A stretch of DNA of 64,000 nt from Saliniradius amylolyticus (GTDB lineage Bacteria; Pseudomonadota; Gammaproteobacteria; Enterobacterales; Alteromonadaceae): NCBI RefSeq assembly GCF_003143555.1, contig NZ_CP029347.1, positions 1,240,001-1,304,000 on the forward strand. Direction: 5' to 3'. Under the pieces are notes generated by a model. The model ran no database searches, had not been told where the DNA came from, and was given only the letters and a program-made list of their open reading frames with translations. Position numbers and translations under genes: made by a program. Position 1 is the first letter of the stretch. Each line of letters starts with the position of its first letter. This document shows positions 17,263 through 25,433 of this stretch, piece after piece.

Positions 17263-18681
17263 AGGGGAGCCCTCCTCGGTCAGGCTGTCAAACAATGACT
17301 GGCATTCTGACAGAGTAGGGCAGGGAAAATAATACCAGTCCAAATGGCTGCTGCGCGACAGTGTTATCGCCTGTTTCAATCGTTCCAGCTTCAGCTGGCT
17401 TTCACGGGCAAATTGTTTTTGTCCGGCTCCATAACTGTAACCGATTATTGCGTGCTCACGGGCAGAACGGCTTACCAATGTCCACTGATAGTGGCCCTTA
17501 AGCTGGCGTTGGCGGACATGCCAGTCAGGGGGAACGGGTTGATTAAGGTAATAAGACGCCTTATTCCCCGGTCGCAGACCCGAAAAGGCGTACCGCAAGT
17601 GAAGGCTCCCGGGATAGCGGTTGCCTTGTTTGGTAGACAGGTGATCCGGATCGGGGATGATGGGGCTAACGGCGATGCGGTTGGGCAAAGCGGGAGCCTG
17701 CTCCGATGACGAAGGGAGCAGCAAACTCACGCTTTGGGTAGACAGTATTAAGGTAGCGCCCATTAAACAAATTGCCTGGAGCGGATGCCATTGACTGTTA
17801 ACCGTTGAGCGCACAGACGTCACAGGCGTATGCTGTTTGTCTTTCCGGGCCAGATAGCGACCAAATAGTAGCAGGCCCGCCAGAAACGGAATATACAAAT
17901 ACCAACCGAACAGGTTGTGGTCGTCCATTAAAGGGCTTTTCATGTCAGAGACGTAGCCAATCACAATAAGGCCAACGATACGCAGCCAGTTGGTCACTAA
18001 CGCGCCGAGGATGGCCACAGTCATAAAAAGCGTCACTGAGCGCCAACGGCTGAGGTTCAGATAGCTGTACAGCAGCCCAATCAGGCAGGAGACGATGAAG
18101 TATCTCAGTCCGCTGCAGCCTCCGGCAATTTCAAAGGTGCCTGGCGGGATGCTGACGTGGGTATTCTCTACAAAGGTAGGAACGCCGGTCAGAGCCATAA
18201 TACCCGATACGGCGTAAATCGAGAGCTGTTGTAACGGAACAGTTAGAATGCCCCATATCGGCACCACAAAAAACACCATCAAGATAGGCATTAGTGAGGC
18301 TATGGTCGTCTTGTACAACCCGTTAACCAGAAGCATTAGGGCGATGGCAAACAGCAGTCGATACAACGGCGCTATCTGTGCGATATAGGTCAGTGTCATT
18401 AACGCCATCACTATTGCAGCGCAAAACAGCCAGCCCCAGCTCGGACGAAGTTGTATGTTTCCTTGTCGCAAGCCATGCCAGAGCAAATAAAGGCTGACCA
18501 ATGGCATTAAGTAAGCATGAGAGTATGTGCCGTCGTCAAAGCTGTGAGTGGCTATATCAAGGACGATAGGCCGATTAACCAGCATAAATGCCATGACAAC
18601 GACCAGGTAGACGCCAGCGTTAAAGAAATAATATCGAGTTGGAGTGGTCAATGTTTGCGTCCTTTTCAAAAGCGCACTCAA
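17212..18681 (-). CDS. xrtA: Exosortase A with EpsI-like C-terminal domain
   Basis: A 489-residue protein. Residues about 15-285 form a bundle of about eight membrane helices with the three exosortase catalytic residues: Cys189 in GGCSGLRYF, Arg234 in NWLRIVG and His255 in DDHNLFGW. Residues about 300-489 form a hydrophilic periplasmic domain like EpsI, ending FPCPTLSEC. Exosortases recognise the PEP-CTERM signal and cleave or transpeptidate the protein at the inner membrane, by analogy to sortase. The frame has no ATG near its start: TTG at 18681 has AGGG eight bases upstream, and an alternative TTG at 18651 has AAGGA eight bases upstream. It is divergent from prsT and overlaps the PP-loop gene at its 3' end. 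Confidence 0.95.
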   Translation of the reverse strand: MSALLKRTQTLTTPTRYYFFNAGVYLVVVMAFMLVNRPIVLDIATHSFDDGTYSHAYLMPLVSLYLLWHGLRQGNIQLRPSWGWLFCAAIVMALMTLTYIAQIAPLYRLLFAIALMLLVNGLYKTTIASLMPILMVFFVVPIWGILTVPLQQLSIYAVSGIMALTGVPTFVENTHVSIPPGTFEIAGGCSGLRYFIVSCLIGLLYSYLNLSRWRSVTLFMTVAILGALVTNWLRIVGLIVIGYVSDMKSPLMDDHNLFGWYLYIPFLAGLLLFGRYLARKDKQHTPVTSVRSTVNSQWHPLQAICLMGATLILSTQSVSLLLPSSSEQAPALPNRIAVSPIIPDPDHLSTKQGNRYPGSLHLRYAFSGLRPGNKASYYLNQPVPPDWHVRQRQLKGHYQWTLVSRSAREHAIIGYSYGAGQKQFARESQLKLERLKQAITLSRSSHLDWYYFPCPTLSECQSLFDSLTEEGSPLLGQSQLQTAKMATQH

Positions 18682-18744
18682 AATTTAAACCCTAGTCTAT
18701 ATTAGTCATTACACCAGTTATGGCATGTTAAGGAGCCTGACGCC

Positions 18745-21468
18745 ATGCGCCCAGCGATTTGGTCTATTTGTTTACTGTTTTTAATTGCTTGCAGCCCTCA
18801 AAGTAAAGAGCAGCAGCTGCAAGACATTCATGCCACGATAAAGGCCGGAGAGGAAAGAGCCGCGATCATCGAACTGAAAAACCTGATTAAAGCCTTTCCC
18901 GGCTATGCGCCAGCGAGGCTAACTTTGGGGCGGTTGTATCTGAAACAAGGAGACTATGAGACAGCAGACAAAGAGTTGAGTCGAGCTTATGAACTGTCGC
19001 CCCGGCAATCCGGACTCGTGGGGGACCTGACTCAAATTTACGTGTTACAGGAGCGCTATCTGGATGCCATTGAACTGGGCCAGAAGCAGGAAGCAGTTGA
19101 TTCGCCAAAGAGTCAGGCTTACCAAATTGTAGCCCACCTTGAACTACAGCAATTCGATGCCGCCAAGAGTGTGTTGCAGACTTTACCTGAAGATAATTCT
19201 TATGCAGGCTTTGCCAAAGCCTACTGGCAGGCGGCTCAAGGTGATTTAGCCAAAGCGTCGGAGACCATCGAGCCAGTATTGGCGCAATCTCCGGATTATG
19301 CCGACGCTGTATTGCTCTCGGCTCGCATCGATCTGGAAATGACACAGCTTCAGAGTGCTATTGGAAAGCTTAAACATTATCGGCAACTTCGTCCTGAGCA
19401 GGGGCGAACCTACTTGCTTCTGGCTAATGCGTACTTTTATAACGATGAATTACAGCAGGTAAAAGAAACGCTGGAACCAGTACTTAAAGCCAATGAACGG
19501 CAACCATTTGCCAATGCGCTACTGGGCATGACCTACTTTCGTGAACAGGATTACGAACAGGCGCGTAACTATGCGCGTATCGCTAGCAGTAATGGGTTTT
19601 CCTCGCCTATGTTGGGGTATGTGTTGGGCGCCAGCTTTTATCAGCTTGAGGATTTCAGTCAGGCTTATCATCACCTGGCACCAGCGGCTGAAAACTTGCC
19701 GCAGTCGCATCCGGCTCACCCGTTGCTTGCCATGGTAAGGATGAAGCTTGGGTATGTGGAAGAGGCGGTTCAACAGATCACTACGCATCAGGGATACTCG
19801 CCCGACTTTTTGCTATCCATGGGAACGGCTCTCGCTGACAGTGGCGAGATCGGTACGGTGGCCAGGATTATTGAGCAGGTTGAGCAGAGCGATAATCTTA
19901 ATGCTGAGACTCAGTTAAGACTTGGGCTGCTTAAGCTGAGGGTCGATGACACGGCTGGATTTGGTCACCTCGAGCAAGTCATTCTTGAAAAGGGAGAATA
20001 CCCGGAAGCCGAGCTGGCTTATGCCATGGCTAAGGTTAAGTACGGTGAATACGGCCCTGCCACAAAAATGGCAAAAGCATGGCAGCAGCAATATCCGGAG
20101 CGGGTGGAAGGCTATAATTTAGAGGCTTACATTCATATAAAACAGCAACAGTTCGAACAGGCCAGAGCCGCGCTGGAGAAGGCGCTCTCCAACGAGCCTG
20201 GGGCGCCCTCTACGGCGTTGTATGTGGCGCAGCTTGCTCAACTAACCGAGAATTATGAATGGGGGGAGCAACACCTTAATAGTGCCTTGGCCAGACATCC
20301 TCAAAACCCCTTGTTATTAAAACAGATCTATTTACTCTCGAGCTTTTCGGGCCGCACGGAACAGGCACTGAACACGCTCGAGCAAACCCTGTCGCAATAT
20401 CCCAAAAATAAGCCAATAAGAGCCTTAGTAGGTTACGCCCAGTTTCATCATAAGCACTTCGATAAAGCGGCCCAAACGTTAGCGGTGGAAACATTTGAGC
20501 CAGAAGCCTATACCGAAAAGCAATACTGGCTGACACTTTATGAAACGCAGCTGCGTTCAGGAAAGCCAGAGGCGGCATCGGATACAGCAAAGCAATGGTT
20601 GGAAATGACTGACAGTGAGCCTGCGGCCTACGCACTGGCGATTTACGATGCGCGCCAACAAGGACAAAATCAAAGGGTGCAACGATTGTTAGAACAGGCG
20701 GTCAGTTTGTGGCCACAAAACCTTCGGTTCAGGGTGTTTCAGGCGCGCTGGCTGATGGCGCAAGGGCAGCTGAATAAGCTCAAACCTGTCCTGGATTCTT
20801 TGCAGTCCTCCCACCCTGAACAAATGCTGGTCAAGGAGTTAGTGGCACGGTATCACATGCTGATGAAAAATTACCGACAGGCAGAGTTGGTACTCATGGA
20901 ACTGTATCAACAGCAGCCGCAGCCCGAGATTGTATTGAACCTGGCCAAGGCCAAGAATCATCGCGACAAAGAGGAAGCGAAAGCATTCTGGCAGTCACAC
21001 CTAAAGGCACATCCTGACGACTATCAAAGCGCTATGCTATATGCTGAGTGGCTGCTGCAACAGCAAGACTATCCCGCCGCTGCCGAGCAATATCAGTCTT
21101 TGCTGGAGACAAAGCCTGACAATGCCATGCTGTTGAATAATCTGGCATGGCTCCGAGCCCAAGAGGGGCAACTGAAGCAGGCTAAATCATTGATTGATAG
21201 GGCCGTTAGTTTAAGTCCTGACGATGCTCAGATATTAGATACGCAAGGCACCATTTTGTTACAGGAACAACAGCCTGGGGCCGCGGTCAGTGTTTTGCGC
21301 CGGGCCTATGAGTTGACCGGCAAACAAAACCCGGCCATTGGTGTGAATTTACTGGAGGCGTTAGTCAGTCACCAGCAATGGAGTGAGGCCAAAGTTCTTG
21401 TCGATGAGTTGCCACCGCTACAGGGCGAGCTGCGCCAGCGGGTGAGTTATCTGAAACAGCAACTATAG
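18745..21468 (+). CDS. prsT: XrtA/PEP-CTERM system TPR-repeat lipoprotein PrsT
   Basis: A 907-residue protein with a lipoprotein signal (LLFLIACSPQ, lipidated Cys at about residue 16) followed by more than a dozen tetratricopeptide-like helical repeats to the C-terminus (for example FPGYAPARLTLGRLYLKQGD and NAMLLNNLAWLRAQEGQ). The size and position next to xrtA match PrsT of exosortase A loci. The +2 residue after Cys is Ser, so outer-membrane sorting is expected. TPR proteins of this type are thought to act as assembly scaffolds for the export machinery, like AlgK or BcsC in other polysaccharide systems. The start is ATG with AGGAG ten bases upstream. It is transcribed away from xrtA across a 63-base gap. 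Confidence 0.93.
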   Translation: MRPAIWSICLLFLIACSPQSKEQQLQDIHATIKAGEERAAIIELKNLIKAFPGYAPARLTLGRLYLKQGDYETADKELSRAYELSPRQSGLVGDLTQIYVLQERYLDAIELGQKQEAVDSPKSQAYQIVAHLELQQFDAAKSVLQTLPEDNSYAGFAKAYWQAAQGDLAKASETIEPVLAQSPDYADAVLLSARIDLEMTQLQSAIGKLKHYRQLRPEQGRTYLLLANAYFYNDELQQVKETLEPVLKANERQPFANALLGMTYFREQDYEQARNYARIASSNGFSSPMLGYVLGASFYQLEDFSQAYHHLAPAAENLPQSHPAHPLLAMVRMKLGYVEEAVQQITTHQGYSPDFLLSMGTALADSGEIGTVARIIEQVEQSDNLNAETQLRLGLLKLRVDDTAGFGHLEQVILEKGEYPEAELAYAMAKVKYGEYGPATKMAKAWQQQYPERVEGYNLEAYIHIKQQQFEQARAALEKALSNEPGAPSTALYVAQLAQLTENYEWGEQHLNSALARHPQNPLLLKQIYLLSSFSGRTEQALNTLEQTLSQYPKNKPIRALVGYAQFHHKHFDKAAQTLAVETFEPEAYTEKQYWLTLYETQLRSGKPEAASDTAKQWLEMTDSEPAAYALAIYDARQQGQNQRVQRLLEQAVSLWPQNLRFRVFQARWLMAQGQLNKLKPVLDSLQSSHPEQMLVKELVARYHMLMKNYRQAELVLMELYQQQPQPEIVLNLAKAKNHRDKEEAKAFWQSHLKAHPDDYQSAMLYAEWLLQQQDYPAAAEQYQSLLETKPDNAMLLNNLAWLRAQEGQLKQAKSLIDRAVSLSPDDAQILDTQGTILLQEQQPGAAVSVLRRAYELTGKQNPAIGVNLLEALVSHQQWSEAKVLVDELPPLQGELRQRVSYLKQQL

Positions 21469-21672
21469 ACTGCGGGTTGTTGCTGAGTGTAAAGCTCATA
21501 TGGTTATTACCGTAATATCTTTTATGTTTTTTAAAGATAAGAGCAAGGGTGACAGTCCGGTTATGTCATCTATGATTGAACAATATTTAGTCAAAAAGTA
21601 ATCGTGTCACACGAAGGGCTGAGGCAGTTGGTACAGCCTATATTTCTGTCAGCTATAGAGGTGGCTGAGACC

Positions 21673-22587
21673 ATGAAACTACTCCGACGCCTATCCCGCA
21701 AGCCCATTATCGGACCGGTAGCGCACAACTTGATCACCCTGTTGGCCAACCGGGAAGTAAAACGGGTTTCCAGACATTTTTCACAGTATCTTAAGCCACA
21801 GTTGGCAATTTCGGATGAGTTAAAAGATGAGTCCTATCGCATACGGCATAACGTGTATTGTGATGAACTGCACTTTGAGCCCCAGCGCCAATCGGGCATG
21901 GAAACGGATGAGTTTGAGCCTCAGTCGGTCCACTGTTTGATTGAGCACTGGCCGAAACATCGGTTTGCCGGAACCGTTCGGGTGGTGCGCAGCCACAGCA
22001 GTCAGGAACTGTTACCGCTTGAGAAGTTTTGCTCAGATACACTCGAACAGGCAACCCTGAAGCCCAGTCAGTTTCACCGTGATGAGGTCTGTGAGATCTC
22101 CCGCTTGGCCGTTCCAGCCAGCTATCGGCGTCGTACTATGGATCAATACAAGGGGGCGGAGACTGGGGTAATAAATGAGGATACCTATTCGGAAACCGAA
22201 TTGCGTTGCTTTCCCTTTATTGCTGTTGGCCTTTACCTGGCGGCGGCATCGGTAATGGTAAATCTGGGTATTCGACATTGCTTTGTCATGATGGAGCCAA
22301 GGCTTGCCAGGAGCATGAACTTTGTCGGAATACGGTTTCAGCAAGTGGGACCAGTCACTGAGTATCATGGTAAGCGAGCGCCTTATTATATTGAGCCTGA
22401 GCAGGGACTGGATGAACTGAATACCGGGTTCCAACTCCTTTACGATCGTATCGATCAGGATTTGGCTGCTCAGGTTAAGCTGCTGCAATCGTTACAAGAC
22501 GACAAGAAAAAATATGCCCGGCCTCCTGAGATACTGAATGCCCGATATCCGAGTGTGACCAGTTTGTATCCGCTACGTCATGTTTGA
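21673..22587 (+). CDS. PEP-CTERM/exosortase-associated N-acyl amino acid synthase-like acyltransferase
   Basis: A GNAT-like protein of 304 residues (327 if the GTG at 21604 is used). Motifs YRIRHNVYCDELHFEP and DEFEPQSVHCLIEH resemble the acyl-homoserine-lactone-synthase/N-acyl amino acid synthase fold, and EVCEISRLAVPASYRRR is the conserved central strand-helix. The family is known to be linked to PEP-CTERM/exosortase loci and some members make long-chain N-acyl amino acids; the amino acid used here is unknown. I prefer the ATG at 21673 because GAGG lies about 11 bases before it, whereas the upstream GTG has no Shine-Dalgarno. The stop overlaps the ThiF-like gene by eight bases, so the two are made together. 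Confidence 0.85.
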   Translation: MKLLRRLSRKPIIGPVAHNLITLLANREVKRVSRHFSQYLKPQLAISDELKDESYRIRHNVYCDELHFEPQRQSGMETDEFEPQSVHCLIEHWPKHRFAGTVRVVRSHSSQELLPLEKFCSDTLEQATLKPSQFHRDEVCEISRLAVPASYRRRTMDQYKGAETGVINEDTYSETELRCFPFIAVGLYLAAASVMVNLGIRHCFVMMEPRLARSMNFVGIRFQQVGPVTEYHGKRAPYYIEPEQGLDELNTGFQLLYDRIDQDLAAQVKLLQSLQDDKKKYARPPEILNARYPSVTSLYPLRHV

Positions 22588-23437
22588 TTACCAGGCTGCC
22601 TTTTCGCGCAATATTGGTTGGGTTACTGATGCTGAGCAGGATGTGCTGCGCGGCAAGCGGATCGCTATCGCGGGCATGGGGGGAGTGGGCAGTGAACATC
22701 TGGTGACCTTGGTCCGCTTAGGTGTCGAAAACTTTAACATCTCTGATTTCGACGAGTTTGAGATCCATAATATCAATCGCCAGGCCGGCGCTTTGTTAAG
22801 TCGGCTTGGAGGTAAAAAATGTCAGGTGATGGCCGATATTGCCAGAGATACTAACCCTCAACTGGCTCTAAATGAATTCCCCGAAGGGATTTCGGAAGGG
22901 AATGTAGATGCCTTTCTGAACAACGTGGACCTTTATGTCGATAGTCTGGACTTCTTCGCCCTGGAGGCCCGAAAACTGATTTTTCGTCGTTGTGAGGAAT
23001 TGAAAATCCCCGTGATCACGGCAGCGCCTTTGGGTATGGGCGTAGCTTTCCTTTGCTTTATGCCGGGTAAAATGACTTACGAGGACTACTTTCGCTTTGA
23101 TGACGTTAAGTCCGAGGAAGAACAACTGATTCAGTTTTTGATCGGTTTATCCCCGGCCATGATGCAAAGACATTATCTGGTGGATGCGTCCAAAGCGGAC
23201 TTCAAGGCCCGTAAAGGACCTTCTTTAGTGATGGGGGTAAAGCTATGTGCAGGAGTGGCTGCAACCTATGCATTGAAAATTCTGCTGGAGCGCGGCCCAG
23301 TCATTCATGCACCTTATGGTTTGCATTTTGATGCTTACCGTAACCGCACGAAAATAACCTGGCGACCTTGGGGCAACCGTAACCCCTTGCAGCGAATTGC
23401 CTTTCATGTGGCTAAACGTGTGGTGTTGTCTGATTAG
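22580..23437 (+). CDS. ThiF/MoeB-family (E1-like) adenylyltransferase
   Basis: A 285-residue Rossmann-fold protein of the ThiF/HesA/MoeB group. The nucleotide loop GMGGVGSEH lies near residues 31-39, HNINRQ (arginine finger region) near 63-68 and VDSLDFFALEAR near 118-129, where the aspartate in the catalytic position is kept. The paired CxxC zinc motifs of MoeB and ThiF and an obvious catalytic Cys loop are not seen, so it may only adenylate a carboxylate, as the tRNA dehydratase TcdA does. No small ubiquitin-like partner is visible. The ATG lies inside the acyltransferase gene, so the two probably work on one pathway; one possibility is activating the N-acyl amino acid product. Confidence 0.82.
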   Translation: MFDYQAAFSRNIGWVTDAEQDVLRGKRIAIAGMGGVGSEHLVTLVRLGVENFNISDFDEFEIHNINRQAGALLSRLGGKKCQVMADIARDTNPQLALNEFPEGISEGNVDAFLNNVDLYVDSLDFFALEARKLIFRRCEELKIPVITAAPLGMGVAFLCFMPGKMTYEDYFRFDDVKSEEEQLIQFLIGLSPAMMQRHYLVDASKADFKARKGPSLVMGVKLCAGVAATYALKILLERGPVIHAPYGLHFDAYRNRTKITWRPWGNRNPLQRIAFHVAKRVVLSD

Positions 23438-23531
23438 TCAGATTTGAAGTCGTTTGTCAGCTTTCTTTACAACTTTAATTTTTCATTTAAAGATTCTAAA
23501 TAAAACCCAATAAAATCAATCGTTAATATAT

Positions 23532-23547
23532 TGGCACAAGCTATGCT
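23532..23547 (+). promoter_or_regulatory. Sigma-54 promoter of the PEP-CTERM protein gene
   Basis: The sequence TGGCAC-N6-TGCT has the invariant GG and GC separated by exactly ten bases, as in -24/-12 promoters. It lies 44 bases before the start codon, giving a leader of about 30 bases with GGAG before the ATG. The region just upstream (23440-23530) is strongly AT-rich and could hold activator sites. PrsR, encoded 4 kb downstream, is a sigma-54 activator of the type named for PEP-CTERM genes, so regulation by PrsK/PrsR is the natural inference. Confidence 0.8.
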
Positions 23548-23590
23548 TAAGTACTCCGTAACCAAATAGGTTGACGAACGGAGACCAAAG

Positions 23591-24523
23591 ATGAAACTGA
23601 ATAAATTGTTACTGGCAGGCTTGTTTGCAGGTGTTACCAGCGCTGCTCAGGCAGGCATCGTGACCAACTGGAACTTCTCCAACCAGGCCGGTTGGCTTGA
23701 TTGGGAACCTCTTGGTGCTAACCCTCCTATCACCGCCAGCGGCAGCTCAGACTCGGGCTCTGTTTATGGCAATATCATCGACAGTGACGAAGACGGTGAT
23801 GTTGATGGTGACGATGGTCCTCTGCCAACTCTGTTAGAGTGGGGTACCGCGGTGTCTACGGACAGAAGTAGCCTGGATGTGGACAGCGCATCCGAGGGAA
23901 GCATTGTGACGAATGGCGGTTTTGCACCCGGTACATCCATTACCCACAATAACTTCATCATTAATGATGATTACCTGACCAATGCTTCATTGCTGGATGC
24001 CTTGTTACTGGAGCCTACAGCTGCCATGCCTGGTGGTGTGCCAGTACCGGGACAACCTGCTCTTGCATTCACTGGGCCTCAGCTGCACTTTAATATTTTG
24101 TTCTTTGAGACCCAAAACAATAACGGTGGCGATCCTATTTGCCCCAATGGTGAACCAAACTTCCAGGGCGTTAACGCCGGCGGTTGTGCGGATATCTTTG
24201 TGGTGGATAACACCATTCCGGCATTTCCTTTCGTGGTGGGCAGTGACTTTGTTGAGTTTACCGTGCCTTTCCAGGTGAGCCTCGACCCTGACTGGGACAG
24301 CATGTACTACCTGACCACACGGCTCAGCGGTTTAACTACTATCACCGATGATGCTTGCGCTAATGTCGGTGCCGCGCCCGGATGTGTTGGCTTTGTCACC
24401 GAGGAGAGACAAGAAAACACTCTTAACGCGGAGTTTAGAATCACCGTTCCTGAGCCAGGTACGTTGGCTATCTTTGGCCTGGGTCTGTTAGGTCTGGGAC
24501 TGGCAGGACGCCGTCGGGGTTGA
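23591..24523 (+). CDS. PEP-CTERM sorting-domain protein (THxN-like)
   Basis: A 310-residue secreted protein: signal peptide to about residue 21 (SAAQAG), a beta-rich body with acidic stretches (SDEDGDVDGDDG near 63-74), a THNN motif in ITHNNFIIND (near 117-126) resembling the THxN group of PEP-CTERM proteins, and the C-terminal sorting signal VPEPGTLAIFGLG, hydrophobic helix and RRRG end. It should be exported by Sec, held by its tail, and processed by exosortase A. It is the only PEP-CTERM protein found in the window. It is preceded by a sigma-54 promoter and followed by a strong terminator, so it is a single-gene transcript. Confidence 0.93.
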   Translation: MKLNKLLLAGLFAGVTSAAQAGIVTNWNFSNQAGWLDWEPLGANPPITASGSSDSGSVYGNIIDSDEDGDVDGDDGPLPTLLEWGTAVSTDRSSLDVDSASEGSIVTNGGFAPGTSITHNNFIINDDYLTNASLLDALLLEPTAAMPGGVPVPGQPALAFTGPQLHFNILFFETQNNNGGDPICPNGEPNFQGVNAGGCADIFVVDNTIPAFPFVVGSDFVEFTVPFQVSLDPDWDSMYYLTTRLSGLTTITDDACANVGAAPGCVGFVTEERQENTLNAEFRITVPEPGTLAIFGLGLLGLGLAGRRRG

Positions 24524-24547
24524 ATGAAACGTCAGTAAAGAGACAGA

Positions 24548-24574
24548 GGGCCAGTGAATACTGGCCCTTTTTTT
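24548..24574 (+). terminator. Rho-independent terminator of the PEP-CTERM gene
   Basis: A perfect 8-bp stem GGGCCAGT/ACTGGCCC (24548-24555 and 24560-24567) with a GAAT loop is followed by seven T residues. It sits 25 bases after the stop codon and separates the PEP-CTERM gene from the protease-prsK-prsR operon. Confidence 0.93.
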
Positions 24575-24653
24575 GTGCTTAAAGTATGGACAATGTTCAG
24601 CGGCAGACTAATCTGAACATAATGTTTTTATTGAACTTTTAATCCAGGCTCAG

Positions 24654-25415
24654 TTGATAAATATTCGGTTGTCTCAAGTCATTGTTATGGTTTTGACCTG
24701 TCTGCCACTGGTGGTAATCGGAAAGCCACTGGTAAGCGTAGTTACTGAGGTTAAACCATCTGTAGTTGGAGTGGGTATTTTTAGGCCCATGGGGACACCT
24801 AGAGTCAAAATATTAGGTACTGGCTTTGCCGTGGCGAAGGGGCAGTGGGTCGCCACCAATGCTCATGTGGTGGATCAGGCGTTAGATCCAAAGACCCGGC
24901 AGCACTACGCCGTATTTGCTGGCAGTGGTGACAAGATCACCGTTATCCCTGTTACTGTGATCGCCAAGGATGAAGACCATGACTTGGCCATATTGGCGCT
25001 GTCAGGTGCCAAGCTGCCGCCAATGGTGCTTAATACTCGTTGGTATCAGGATGGTACCGAGATCGCCTTTACCGGCTTTCCCATTGGTGCGGTGCTGGGG
25101 CTGTATCCGGTGACACATAAAGGAATTATTTCTGCCAGAACGCCCATTGCCATACCTGCAGATCATTCTAGTCAGCTTTCCATTCAAAAACTAAAGCGTT
25201 TGCGAGAGCCTTTCTTAACTTATCAGCTGGATGCGACTGCCTACCCCGGCAATAGTGGCAGTCCCGTATACGAACAAAACAGTGGCGAGGTAATCGCCAT
25301 CGTCAATAAGGTATTTGTGAAAGAAACCAAGGAGGATGTATTACGAGATCCCAGCCATATTACCTACGCAATACCGACCCGGTACCTACAACAGTTGTTA
25401 GACAGTATTGAATAG
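24654..25415 (+). CDS. Trypsin-like (S1C type) secreted serine protease next to prsK
   Basis: A 253-residue protein with an N-terminal hydrophobic export segment (VIVMVLTCLPLVVIG) and one chymotrypsin-fold protease domain. The catalytic triad is intact: His71 in TNAHVV, Asp110 in DHDLAIL and Ser201 in GNSGSP. There is no PDZ domain, so it differs from DegP/DegS. The start appears to be TTG at 24654 with a weak AGG upstream; an internal ATG at 24687 would leave too short a signal. Only 18 bases separate it from prsK, which in turn sits two bases from prsR, so the three form one operon. It may process PEP-CTERM proteins, degrade misfolded exports, or feed the PrsK signal; these roles are inference. 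Confidence 0.83.
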   Translation: MINIRLSQVIVMVLTCLPLVVIGKPLVSVVTEVKPSVVGVGIFRPMGTPRVKILGTGFAVAKGQWVATNAHVVDQALDPKTRQHYAVFAGSGDKITVIPVTVIAKDEDHDLAILALSGAKLPPMVLNTRWYQDGTEIAFTGFPIGAVLGLYPVTHKGIISARTPIAIPADHSSQLSIQKLKRLREPFLTYQLDATAYPGNSGSPVYEQNSGEVIAIVNKVFVKETKEDVLRDPSHITYAIPTRYLQQLLDSIE

Positions 25416-25433
25416 AGCCTTAAGGACACTGTT

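Noticed and set aside
17344-17709. Rightward open frame of about 121 codons inside xrtA
   Set aside because: Antisense to the exosortase coding sequence, with no ribosome-binding site or recognisable protein features.
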